Shown here one piece after another: positions 47,468-56,561 of a DNA stretch of 64,000 nucleotides. The notes under the pieces were generated by a model that had not been told where the DNA came from, made no database searches, and saw nothing but the letters and a program-made list of their open reading frames with translations. Each line of letters opens with the position of its first letter. The first letter of the stretch is position 1. The DNA comes from a virus. A program made the position numbers and the translations under genes. The stretch is from positions 60,720 to 124,719 of the IMG/VR virus record IMGVR_UViG_3300008120_000016; one strand, given 5' to 3'.

Positions 47468-48622
47468 TTAAGGTGATGTGGTTGTTGAACAATATAGATT
47501 TGGTTGATCACAAGGGAATCTTTCAAGATCAAAACATGTTTGACTACCTACAGCATCAACAAGTGAACAAGGTGCACCAGGTAGATTAACTTCAGCACAA
47601 CAAATCTTTGTCTGGGTAAAGCCACCACTACGTGTTGTTGATGATGTAGTTGTAATTGCAGGACACCCGTTAATTGCTGTTATTACACCACTACCATTTA
47701 CTGTCATACATTTTATACCTTCCGAATAGAATCCACCAGTAACTGGAATTGTCATTGCAACATTTGTATATAAAATGCAACCTACTGCTAATGGAGCAGG
47801 ACATGGACTGTAATATTGAGATATAAGATTACCACTACAATTACATGCACTAGATGTAAAGTTATTTGGATCACATGTTTGTATACTATAACATAAATTA
47901 TGTATTGTTACAGGACGTGCTGTACTAGTTGTTGTTTCAGGAGGTAAAGTAGTAATAATACTTCCTGTTGTTGTATTAGTAACTCCACAAAATCCAAAAC
48001 AAGGAACATTTCCTACTATAGTAAATCCTTGACCTAAAATTGAGCCTTGAGCAGCACAAAATTCTTTTGTACTATCTGCAGCTATTGTTCCTGTTTCTGA
48101 ATTACCATCGCAATTTAAAAATGTGTAAGATCTATTTGGAAAACCAAAAGGATCTGTATTAGCTATTGTATAACATCTACATACAATTGGAGCAGCTGTA
48201 GTTGGTGCTAATGTAGTTGTTGGTGCTGCGGTAGTAGGGGCTGCCGTAGTTGGAGCTATTGTAGTTGTACTTGTAGTTGGTGTTGCAGTACTTGTACTTG
48301 TAGTTGGAATTATAGGTATTGTAGTAGTTGTAGTTATACCTGATGATGTTGTAGTTGTAACAACAGGAATAGTACCTGGTGTAACAGGTACAGTTTTGTC
48401 AACATAATAATCATTACATAGTTGACTTTTTGATTTTAATCTAACTTTTACTACATCATTTGGTACAGATATAGTATACCCACCTGGAGGTAAAAATGAT
48501 GATTTTGGAACATTGGTAGGCCCGTTTCCTATAACAACTCCTAAAGCATTTAAATAGAATACATCATACGGACCCAAGTCCGTACCTGATATAGTCATTA
48601 ATATATTTATAAGTTTAGCCAT
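47468..48622 (-). CDS. Modular mucin-like tail protein (type B), 384 aa
   Basis: A type-B N-domain (INILMTISGTDLGPYDVF ... VVKVRLKSKSQLC) is followed by a Thr/Pro/Ala linker at about residues 90-145. A Cys-framed domain (CRCYTIANTDPFG) comes next, then a second Thr stretch and a C-terminal Cys-rich segment ending CSTTTSP. The linker is encoded by imperfect triplet repeats, so its length may vary between relatives. Confidence 0.74.
   Translation of the reverse strand: MAKLINILMTISGTDLGPYDVFYLNALGVVIGNGPTNVPKSSFLPPGGYTISVPNDVVKVRLKSKSQLCNDYYVDKTVPVTPGTIPVVTTTTSSGITTTTTIPIIPTTSTSTATPTTSTTTIAPTTAAPTTAAPTTTLAPTTAAPIVCRCYTIANTDPFGFPNRSYTFLNCDGNSETGTIAADSTKEFCAAQGSILGQGFTIVGNVPCFGFCGVTNTTTGSIITTLPPETTTSTARPVTIHNLCYSIQTCDPNNFTSSACNCSGNLISQYYSPCPAPLAVGCILYTNVAMTIPVTGGFYSEGIKCMTVNGSGVITAINGCPAITTTSSTTRSGGFTQTKICCAEVNLPGAPCSLVDAVGSQTCFDLERFPCDQPNLYCSTTTSP
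48180..48350. repeat. Triplet-rich mucin-like tract in the 384-aa gene
   Basis: Tandem PTTAAPTT-type units, encoded by GTAGTT/GTTGGT-like repeats on the plus strand, related to the tracts in neighbouring genes. Confidence 0.7.
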
Positions 48623-48631
48623 TTTTTACAT

Positions 48632-50629
48632 TTATGGTATTGGAGGTCCATCTAATGGTGGACAAATGGGATTTGTAGGATCTGTAGGAATTTTTGTTAT
48701 AAACAACCATTTATTTTGTACTACAGATGTCATTGTCCAATCAACAGATGTTCCAAGTATAGGGTATGCTGGCGGAGTAATAGCTGTTATATAACCATAT
48801 AATGTACCACCTGCTACTGTGTTATTTCCTAAGTTTGCACCTATTTCCCATCTATTTGCCGATAGATTAAAATAAACATATGCGATAGGAACTGTAGGAA
48901 CATTAAATACAATATCTGTTATTGTGTAATAAGGTTTTCCACCAAATAAAGTAATCGATCCTGTATAATTTACGTAGTTTTTACCAGCTTCTCCAGTATC
49001 AACTACAAAACATAACTTTATAGGACAACCAGTATAATTACTACATTCACCATTAGTGTACACTATAGGAGTACCAAATACACCAAAGTTTGGATATTCG
49101 ATATTTCTATTAGTGATTGTACAGAAACCAGCATAGTTAGTACCTGCTTCTGCAATTGTCCATTCTGCAAATTCACCATTACAAGTAGTATAAGTTCCAG
49201 TTCTAGGATTACTATCTGGATATTCTACAATTACACAATTACAGCATTGACCAAGCGAAGTTTCTTTAATATATTGTCCTGTTGAAGTAACAACAGTCCA
49301 TGTACCTTCCAATGTTGATGAAAGTAAATATCCTACTAAAGTACCTGAAGTTGCATTAACTCTTGCTTCCCATCTAAAACCAGTCCAAAAAACAAGTAAA
49401 ACATCAGGACCACTTGTAAAATTCCAAGTGTAAGCATATTTACCATTAATTTTTTGTATGTACCCTGAATCATCTATATAAGGTATTCCAGTGGAAAAAG
49501 GTTCAATACAAGGAGGTCCACCATCATAAGGTTCAACACAAGGAACTTTTCCGACAGCACAAATTAAATCAGGACATGGTCCTTGTTGAGAAACTGCAAC
49601 ACCCGTTTTATCACAATCATCAATATCACCAATACATTGCCATCCTGTAATCCCACTTATTGGAACATAAGTAGTTGTATTTAATATATAAACAAGAGGT
49701 GGTTTTGGAGGGGGTTGTGTAATTGTCCATTCCCATCTATTATTTGTATTTGACCATATAATTGTCATAGGAAAACCACCATATGTAAATGAATAAGATG
49801 GTTTATTATTTGTAATACCTGTTTGAGTAATTGTTTGACCTTCACCTGCACCTCCCAAAGAAGGAAGACCAACAGCTTCACCTGCAATACTAACACATAA
49901 TGATGTAATACATCCTACACTTATTGATACCTCACCAAAAGCTTTATCACAATTACTATTAAAACCACTTGGATTATATACACATGTCCATGGTGTTGTA
50001 TTGGATATTGGTGTTGGAGTATCATCATCTAAATACGCATAAAAAGAGGTTACTGTATTATTATCATTACAATCTAATAAAACCCTCCATGTTTGTGATG
50101 CAGTATCCCATTTTACACATCCATTTGCTGCAAAAGTATAAATAGGTTTACCATTTTCTATACCATTTACTTCTAATATTTCAGTAAATGGTGCACTTGC
50201 CGATCCTCCGTCAAAACTTATACATAATGGTTCAGGTACAGCTGTAGTAGTACTTGTTGTAGGGGCAGCTGTTGTAGGTGGTATAGTAGTCGTTGTAGGT
50301 GCTATAGTAGTTGTCGTAGGTGGTATAGTAGTTGTCGGAGCTATTGTAGTAGTAGGAACAGATAATAATGTAACAGCAATATCAAAATAACAACAACGAT
50401 CTGGAGGAAATAACTTTGCTAATATTTTAAATATAATATCACAAAGAGGGTCGCCTTTTTCTATAAAAGAACAGGGATAATCTGATCCTGCCCATTTAAC
50501 ACAACATATATCAATAACATCATCTCCACATGGATCTTTCGGATTACAATCTGGTAAGCATGTTACACCAGGTGGTAAACAAAAAGCACAAGGATCACAA
50601 TTTGGAGATTTGTTACAAGTACAAGACAT
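48632..50629 (-). CDS. Tail protein with type-A domain, Thr linker and four repeat domains, 665 aa
   Basis: The N-terminus (MSCTCNKSPNCDPCAFC) precedes the type-A domain (CVKWAGSDYPCSFIEKGDPLC) and a Thr/Pro linker near residues 93-137. Four successive domains of about 100 residues follow, each with an NGKPxYxF-like strand, a RWEW/RWEI-like strand and a closing Cys region. The repeated Trp/Tyr strands resemble small beta sandwiches of adhesins. It probably presents several binding sites on a flexible stalk. Confidence 0.75.
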   Translation of the reverse strand: MSCTCNKSPNCDPCAFCLPPGVTCLPDCNPKDPCGDDVIDICCVKWAGSDYPCSFIEKGDPLCDIIFKILAKLFPPDRCCYFDIAVTLLSVPTTTIAPTTTIPPTTTTIAPTTTTIPPTTAAPTTSTTTAVPEPLCISFDGGSASAPFTEILEVNGIENGKPIYTFAANGCVKWDTASQTWRVLLDCNDNNTVTSFYAYLDDDTPTPISNTTPWTCVYNPSGFNSNCDKAFGEVSISVGCITSLCVSIAGEAVGLPSLGGAGEGQTITQTGITNNKPSYSFTYGGFPMTIIWSNTNNRWEWTITQPPPKPPLVYILNTTTYVPISGITGWQCIGDIDDCDKTGVAVSQQGPCPDLICAVGKVPCVEPYDGGPPCIEPFSTGIPYIDDSGYIQKINGKYAYTWNFTSGPDVLLVFWTGFRWEARVNATSGTLVGYLLSSTLEGTWTVVTSTGQYIKETSLGQCCNCVIVEYPDSNPRTGTYTTCNGEFAEWTIAEAGTNYAGFCTITNRNIEYPNFGVFGTPIVYTNGECSNYTGCPIKLCFVVDTGEAGKNYVNYTGSITLFGGKPYYTITDIVFNVPTVPIAYVYFNLSANRWEIGANLGNNTVAGGTLYGYITAITPPAYPILGTSVDWTMTSVVQNKWLFITKIPTDPTNPICPPLDGPPIP
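50225..50360. repeat. Triplet-rich Thr/Pro tract in the 665-aa gene
   Basis: Alternating TTTIAPTTT and PPTTTT units near residues 93-137, coded by imperfect triplet repeats. Confidence 0.7.
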
Positions 50630-50631
50630 TA

Positions 50632-52161
50632 TTATCCATTATTTAAACATTCGCAATATCCAGGTAAACTAGAATATGTTATAGTAGCACTAGGTTGTCC
50701 TGATGTTATACTAACAGTTGTATTACATTGTATACACGCTGTAAAATTTGTTGGAGTTGAGGCATCAACTGCTTCAATTACTTTTGAAAACAATGTTCCA
50801 TCAGGTCCTGAATATTCAACAACTAAATTTTCATTTGGTAAATGAGGTGCTGGTATTATTGCTAATCTACCATTCACTAATGCATTCAAAAGAGGATTTA
50901 ATGGATATACAAAAGTCGTAGTTGTTGGAACAGGATTATTAAATGATTGTATTTGTTTAGTAACAGTTTTACTACAAACTGTTCCTTTGTATTCTAAACA
51001 TCCTGTAACTGTAATTGTCCAAGGAACTTGAACATTTAAATTTTGAATATTTATTGTTAAACCAGTTGGTGATTCTGCAGCAGTTTTTAAATTAAATGTT
51101 TCTGTATAAATAGCACCATTACCATCAGATACTTGTATTGTAGACATTGTTGCACAATTACTAAAATACGACGGAATTGTACAATATGAATTAAAAACTA
51201 TATTAATAGTACCTGATTCTATAGTTCTATAAGCATTAAAACCTAACACAAAACTACTACAATCTACGGTAATTGATCCTTTTAAATCAACAACTGCAGC
51301 TCTTATATCACACACTGTTAACCATAAATTTTGCAAAGATTGACCTAAATTATTTACAACAGGATTCCAACCTGGTATATTACTCATTAAGCCATTTTGA
51401 CTTAAAGCATTATAAGAAGATAAATAAGTACATTGTTGACCAACACCGGAATTTAGTTCTGTATTGTTACCGAGAATTTCTCTCAAACGACAAAATTCTA
51501 CATCTATTTCTTGTAACATTGTTACAATAGAAACTGGATTATTAGCAACCAATGTTCCAAAACTGCAAAAAGGAGTTACAGAAGGTAATTCAAAATCTGG
51601 TTTTAACTCAAGTGTATTAATTCTAGTTTCGTGATTTTCAATTTGACTTGTATGAGTATTAACAAGAGTTTTAAGTGTGCAATATGAATTTGCAAGTAAT
51701 ACAGCATAATCACTTATTGGTAAAGACGTGATTAACAAACCTGTATTAGAATCAGTGTATTGTAAACATTCTGGAAGAACTAACTCACCACTTGAACTAA
51801 AACCATCTTCAAAAGCAAATGATTTTGCAAATGATTGAACCATTGGCATTGCTCCACCCCCACCTCCACTACAACATACTTTATCTATAAGTAATTGAAG
51901 TATTGCACTTAAAGTTTTTGCTGGAGGAACAGCTTGAGGACCACAATAAATATCATTTATTAAACATGTTACATCTACATCATCTAATGAAACACTATTT
52001 TGAAAATCACAAACAATTGTAGCAAGTTTATAAACAACATCAGAAACAGAATCACCTTTACATAAATTAATGCAAGATATGTCTGGTCCTTGCCATATCA
52101 CACAATTAGATGATATAGGTAGGCAATTTTCTTTTTCTGAACTTGACCTTACAGGTTTCAT
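50632..52161 (-). CDS. First type-A tail protein, 509 aa
   Basis: Near residues 18-50 it shows the type-A domain (NCVIWQGPDISCINLCKGDS VSDVVYKL, split here). A Gly-rich turn (GGGGG near 100) and helices containing LLANSYCTLKTLVNTHTSQI follow; these look like a trimeric coiled coil of a fibre. C-terminal beta domains end in GYCECLNNG. It lacks the long Thr runs of its downstream relatives. It begins the type-A/B block and may anchor it to the virion. Confidence 0.72.
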   Translation of the reverse strand: MKPVRSSSEKENCLPISSNCVIWQGPDISCINLCKGDSVSDVVYKLATIVCDFQNSVSLDDVDVTCLINDIYCGPQAVPPAKTLSAILQLLIDKVCCSGGGGGAMPMVQSFAKSFAFEDGFSSSGELVLPECLQYTDSNTGLLITSLPISDYAVLLANSYCTLKTLVNTHTSQIENHETRINTLELKPDFELPSVTPFCSFGTLVANNPVSIVTMLQEIDVEFCRLREILGNNTELNSGVGQQCTYLSSYNALSQNGLMSNIPGWNPVVNNLGQSLQNLWLTVCDIRAAVVDLKGSITVDCSSFVLGFNAYRTIESGTINIVFNSYCTIPSYFSNCATMSTIQVSDGNGAIYTETFNLKTAAESPTGLTINIQNLNVQVPWTITVTGCLEYKGTVCSKTVTKQIQSFNNPVPTTTTFVYPLNPLLNALVNGRLAIIPAPHLPNENLVVEYSGPDGTLFSKVIEAVDASTPTNFTACIQCNTTVSITSGQPSATITYSSLPGYCECLNNG

Positions 52162-52162
52162 G

Positions 52163-52327
52163 TTATTTAGAATTTATTTCTTTAGATATTTTTTCTTTAG
52201 TTTCCTTTTTTCTAATTTCTTCAGTCTTCTTTATGATAAAATTGTACAAAGGAAATCCATATTTAAATGGCAAATCGTCAACGTATTTCATTAAATCAGC
52301 AACTTCTTCTTTTGTTAAAATAATCAT
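52163..52327 (-). CDS. Small charged helical protein, 54 aa
   Basis: From ATG 52327 it reads MIILTKEEVADLMKYVDDL, then KYGFPLYNFIIKK and a Lys/Glu-rich helix. It lies between the terminator at 52353-52388 and the 509-aa gene, whose start is two bases away. An AAACCAAC leader precedes the ATG. No family recognised. As the first gene after a terminator it may start the adhesin transcript. Confidence 0.6.
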   Translation of the reverse strand: MIILTKEEVADLMKYVDDLPFKYGFPLYNFIIKKTEEIRKKETKEKISKEINSK

Positions 52328-52352
52328 AACTTGTTGGTTTTTAAGTTTTTAT

Positions 52353-52388
52353 AAAAAAGTAAAGCTATTACCTTTAGTACAGCTTTAC
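52353..52388 (-). terminator. Intrinsic terminator before the adhesin block
   Basis: Minus-strand GTAAAGCT-loop-AGCTTTAC (52388-52359) is followed directly by a T6 run at 52358-52353. The 8-bp stem has a 14-base loop. It separates the fibre genes from the modular adhesin genes. Confidence 0.78.
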
Positions 52389-52408
52389 ATTATAAGATAC
52401 TCAATTTT

Positions 52409-52804
52409 CTAAACATTTCCAAATTTCAAACAACATCGTTTAATTGATTTAATTGAATGATTTGGATCAAAAAAATCTAAAAGAGCATCTAATATTTTAC
52501 CAGTTCTAGTAAGAGTTTTGGTAAGTTTGTTTTTACCAATTACGCTACTAATAGTTTCACCATAATTACCAAATCGATCAACACTTTCTTTCTTAATTAA
52601 CGTGTCGTTAAAAAGTTCAGAACATGCTACATTACCATATATATCTACAGCTGTAGCAAGTTTTACAAATTTTTGATTTATTGCAGGTAAACCTTCTTGA
52701 AAGAATCTTCTTTTATAAACCATTTTAAATATCATATATACAAATCCAAGGGGAAGTAGTATAACAGATATTATTAATGATATTATATAAAGAATAACTC
52801 CCAC
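52409..52804 (-). CDS. Small membrane-anchored protein, 131 aa
   Basis: Residues 2-30 form one strong hydrophobic helix (ILYIISLIISVILLPLGFVY) followed by basic residues (KRR), so it is probably an inner-membrane protein with a cytoplasmic C-terminus. The remainder is soluble and Lys-rich. Position next to fibre genes is unusual for a plain structural protein. Holin or a host-surface modifier are alternatives but neither has direct support. It overlaps the next gene start by one base. Confidence 0.65.
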   Translation of the reverse strand: MGVILYIISLIISVILLPLGFVYMIFKMVYKRRFFQEGLPAINQKFVKLATAVDIYGNVACSELFNDTLIKKESVDRFGNYGETISSVIGKNKLTKTLTRTGKILDALLDFFDPNHSIKSIKRCCLKFGNV

Positions 52805-53187
52805 TATGCGTTAAGTTTATTTTTAGCATATTGAATGTATGCTGCGACATTTTCCTGATTAGCTGTTCTAATAGCTTGAGTTTCTGTAGCTAATGTAATC
52901 CAATCTTCATCATTTGCAGTTACACCAGCAGTAATTTGAGGAAGTAAAAGATTATACATTTCTTCATTAGGTGTAGTGAACTGACCTTCTGGTTCAGCAC
53001 CAAGCTTTTTAAACACTGTGATAAAGAAATTTACATCACTTTCAACAGTAGTGAGATCGTCATCTAATTTATTAGCACATGCTATCTTAATCTTTTCTAA
53101 TGTAGAAAAGGAAACACTGGCTTGATCCTTAAAAAGGACATAAGAAATAAGATAGAAATGTTTTACTTTTAATTCTACTTGTACCAT
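52804..53187 (-). CDS. Small helical protein next to fibre, 127 aa
   Basis: It is mostly alpha-helical (FSTLEKIKIACANKL; VNFFITVFKKLGAEPEG) with a beta start (VQVELKVKHFYLISYVLF). It lies immediately after the 1117-aa fibre gene, the usual place for a fibre assembly chaperone or capping protein. No motif proves this. The stop overlaps the next ATG. Confidence 0.6.
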   Translation of the reverse strand: MVQVELKVKHFYLISYVLFKDQASVSFSTLEKIKIACANKLDDDLTTVESDVNFFITVFKKLGAEPEGQFTTPNEEMYNLLLPQITAGVTANDEDWITLATETQAIRTANQENVAAYIQYAKNKLNA

Positions 53188-53197
53188 GTTTTTGTTT

Positions 53198-56100
53198 TTA
53201 TTCTATAAATAATATAACGTTCATACTCATTGTTGAAGGTGCTGTCGTCCAAGCAGGAGTAATAACTCTAACTTGTAATTGGTCTCCTTGGTTTACCTGC
53301 AAAGGAGTTATATTGTAAAAAGTATTTCTTGCAGGAGGACTTCCGCTAAACAATCCTGATGTTATTTGATATGTAGTATCAATAGGAGAATTTGTATTTT
53401 GAGTGATATTGTGCACTCTAATTTGCATTTGAGAAGTTGATGGAGATCCGTAAGATGCTGAATTTAATTGAACAACTAAACTTGCAGAAACAATATTACC
53501 AACTTTAGGGCACAATACCCATCTACTTGGTCTATTCTCAAACAAAGTAATTGCACCAGATCCGTACAATGTACCCATCACATAGGTTTCACTAGCTGCT
53601 AAAGCCGTGACATTGAATCCCATTATTAGTGTATAACCAAAACCAGACCCACCAACACCACCATAAGTAGGTACATTTAAAACACCTGTTGTATTGTTAT
53701 ATGTTGCTGCACCAGAAGAACCAATTGTAGTTAGAGATATTGATTGTCTAGCTCTTGCGTCAGTGTAATATAAATTACCACTTTCAGGAACAGCAGCGGT
53801 GTTTAATGTTTGCCATGTCTTATCACCTCTCCAATATTGAAGTATTGTTCCAGCTGCAATACTGTCTTCTTTTGCATTTAATGCAGTTTGTGTTGCAGTA
53901 CTTATTGGTTTATTTAAGTCACTTGTGTTATCAACATTTGATAAACCTACAGCACTTTTATCTAATGTTTGCCATGTTTTATCTCCCCTCCAGTATTGAA
54001 GAGTAGTTCCTAAAGCAATACCTGGTTCTTTTGAATTCCAGTTAGCAGCACTAGCAATTCTTGAATCTGCAAGTGTTCCTGACCATCCAAGTGTATGAAC
54101 TGTCCCAGCACTATTGATTATTACATTTGTATCATTTGCAAAAGTTTGACTAGTTCCTGTTAATCCATTAAGTGAGTTAATACCACCAAGAGCAGGTACA
54201 TTAGTTATTTTAGACCAATCAAGAGATGTAATCCAAGAAGGATCTGCATAAGAACCTGTACTCAGAATATCACCTACACTCCAAGTTCTATTTGCAGATA
54301 AATCTTGTGCAAGTCCATTTATTGTAATAGTACGAGACTCAGGAGTATAATTAGTATTATCATATGATATTGATGTACCAATAGCTTTTACAAATCCTGT
54401 ACCATTAAGTGCACTCTGTTTACTTTTAAAATCAAGCCAATCTGCTATACTAAGTTTACCATTAGCACTAGCTGATGCAAATGGAAGATTAAATGTGTGA
54501 GTATCTAATGCTGAACTGATATTAAAATCAGTTCCTGAAGTACCTTGAGTAAAAAATTGTGTTTGAACACTAAGTCCATTTAAAGAAGCAAGACCAGTAG
54601 AGAATGTTGTTATAAGTTCTGATAATGTACCATTTTCTGTGTGTAGTACTACATTTCTACCTGACGTAGTAACAAATATCCTTATAGCTAATCTATCCGT
54701 AGCCAATAAAGGTGTTTGCGGAACACTTATAGTTGTGTAATAAACATCAATACTTGTACCATTTGTAATACCTTCAGGGAAAGCAGAATCGCTCGCTATA
54801 AAAGTAAATACATTAGTATTGCTAACCTTGTATATCTCAGTATAGAAAGATGGACTGCCACCACCACTACTTGCACTAAAATAAAATTCAACATGAAAAT
54901 TACCACCTGGTATTTGTAAAAGATTAGGATCACCAGCATCAGTAATAAATGAAGCTATATATCCATTTCCTTGAGCGTCCAATCTTGTAAAAGTAGTCCC
55001 ACCTCCAACAACAGGAACTTTGCTTAGCTCATAATATACATCTCCTCCAAAAGTTCCTTGAGACACACTACCATTTAAGTAGTAATTAACAGAAGATCCA
55101 CCACCAACATTAGTGGGGAAATCAGCAAGTGAACCATCTCCACGAATATATTGAGAAGGTAATCCAGCACCTGTAACAGCAAGTGTTCCAGCTCCTGTAA
55201 CAGGACTACTTCCAACATTAAATGCTGCAGGCATTGTAAGACCTACACTTGTAACTGTACCAACACTCCATGTTCTATCAGCAGTAAGATCTTGCGATGT
55301 ACCATTGATAGTGATGCTTCTCGCGTTTGTAACAGGTGTGTATCCTAAAGCAGTTGTTACATCTAAAGATGAAATACTAGTAAGATATGTATTTGTATCC
55401 AGAGCAAATGTTCCAACACCTGTCATTTTCACAAATGGTGTACCACTAACCCATGTAGGATAATTTAAACCTCCCCATGTACCAACAGTTGGTATTGCAG
55501 GTTTATTAAGTATTTGATTATTACCAGTTGTTGCATTCCAATCTACAGGTTCTTGAATTAAAGGAAATCCTGCACCAAGATTAACCCAATATGATGTACT
55601 AGTTGGTATGATAGAATCATTATTTGCAATACATTCATAAACATTTCCACTATAATAAACAAGATCACCAATTAAATATTCATTTCCAGTTGCAGTTGTG
55701 TGATTAGCTGACCAAGGTAATGCCGTTAAAATTGCAGAAGGAATTATAGGTAAATTAAGTAAATCATTATAATCACCTGATGTAGCAACTGTTGCTAATA
55801 ATGGTTTATTAAGTATTTCTTGTACTCCTGAAACTGCATTCCAATCTGAATTAACCTGTGCTGCAGGTATAGTTGGAAAAGTAGCCAAGCTCCCATCACC
55901 TCTCAAATATTGCAAAGTTGTTCCAGTTGGATTATTAAACTTAGCATTTAGTGCATTTTGTAAATCAGTTTGAGAAGAGAGAGTACCTGTTATACTTCCC
56001 CATGTGGTTGCTGCTGTAGAAATAGTCCATGATCTATCAGCAGATAAATCAAAAGTTGTCCCATTAATTGTAATATTACGATTAAGTGGTACGTATGTAG

Positions 56101-56551
56101 ATGCTGCTAGAGCAGATGTAAGATAACCAGCTGTTGCATGATTACCCCAACCATATGCTGTATCCCAATTTGATATTTGTGTATTTGTAATTGCTTTTAC
56201 AGCGGCAGGTACTGTAGGATCAGTTTCTGTAAAACTAGTTAAATAACCTGCAGGGTTTGTTAATCTTGGATAATAATTAGCTACAAGATAATTTATTAAA
56301 TCTGTTTGTGCTGTTAAAGTACCTGAAATTGAACCCCAAGTAAGAGAAGGAGCAATACCACTGTTCCACGTGGAACCTGTCCAAAAATATGGAGTTAGAA
56401 GTGTTGTATCGTAAACCTGATATCCAATATCACTTATACCTAATGTAGCACCTAATGCTGTTCTTTGAGCAGTAGTAACATTGTGTAATCTGCTATTTAA
56501 AAGCTGATTAGCAACTAGATCAACATCGTGTAAATATTTTTTTAGTGGCAT
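53198..56551 (-). CDS. Long tail/head fibre protein, 1117 aa
   Basis: It contains repeated fibre motifs: YLRGDGSLATFPT and YIRGDGSLADFPT, two YWRGDKTWQTL units, several ITINGxxxDLxxxRTW units, and LSNVDNTSDLNKPIS, a typical phage fibre repeat. The N-terminal 60 residues (LHDVDLVANQLLNSRLHNV) probably attach it to the virion. The C-terminal 150 residues form a separate beta domain (WVLCPKVGNIVSASLVVQL) that may bind the receptor. Repeats predict a long trimeric stalk. Start ATG 56551. Confidence 0.83.
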   Translation of the reverse strand: MPLKKYLHDVDLVANQLLNSRLHNVTTAQRTALGATLGISDIGYQVYDTTLLTPYFWTGSTWNSGIAPSLTWGSISGTLTAQTDLINYLVANYYPRLTNPAGYLTSFTETDPTVPAAVKAITNTQISNWDTAYGWGNHATAGYLTSALAASTYVPLNRNITINGTTFDLSADRSWTISTAATTWGSITGTLSSQTDLQNALNAKFNNPTGTTLQYLRGDGSLATFPTIPAAQVNSDWNAVSGVQEILNKPLLATVATSGDYNDLLNLPIIPSAILTALPWSANHTTATGNEYLIGDLVYYSGNVYECIANNDSIIPTSTSYWVNLGAGFPLIQEPVDWNATTGNNQILNKPAIPTVGTWGGLNYPTWVSGTPFVKMTGVGTFALDTNTYLTSISSLDVTTALGYTPVTNARSITINGTSQDLTADRTWSVGTVTSVGLTMPAAFNVGSSPVTGAGTLAVTGAGLPSQYIRGDGSLADFPTNVGGGSSVNYYLNGSVSQGTFGGDVYYELSKVPVVGGGTTFTRLDAQGNGYIASFITDAGDPNLLQIPGGNFHVEFYFSASSGGGSPSFYTEIYKVSNTNVFTFIASDSAFPEGITNGTSIDVYYTTISVPQTPLLATDRLAIRIFVTTSGRNVVLHTENGTLSELITTFSTGLASLNGLSVQTQFFTQGTSGTDFNISSALDTHTFNLPFASASANGKLSIADWLDFKSKQSALNGTGFVKAIGTSISYDNTNYTPESRTITINGLAQDLSANRTWSVGDILSTGSYADPSWITSLDWSKITNVPALGGINSLNGLTGTSQTFANDTNVIINSAGTVHTLGWSGTLADSRIASAANWNSKEPGIALGTTLQYWRGDKTWQTLDKSAVGLSNVDNTSDLNKPISTATQTALNAKEDSIAAGTILQYWRGDKTWQTLNTAAVPESGNLYYTDARARQSISLTTIGSSGAATYNNTTGVLNVPTYGGVGGSGFGYTLIMGFNVTALAASETYVMGTLYGSGAITLFENRPSRWVLCPKVGNIVSASLVVQLNSASYGSPSTSQMQIRVHNITQNTNSPIDTTYQITSGLFSGSPPARNTFYNITPLQVNQGDQLQVRVITPAWTTAPSTMSMNVILFIE

Positions 56552-56561
56552 CTTTTATATA

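Noticed and set aside
43370-50360. CRISPR array or satellite DNA
   Set aside because: The repeats are imperfect, in-frame and protein coding; there are no equal spacers.
52409-52804. Holin
   Set aside because: One membrane helix is compatible with a holin, but the long soluble domain and fibre-gene location do not support it and no endolysin sits next to it.
41011-56551. Diversity-generating retroelement
   Set aside because: No reverse transcriptase frame and no template/variable repeat pair with adenine-biased differences was seen in the window.
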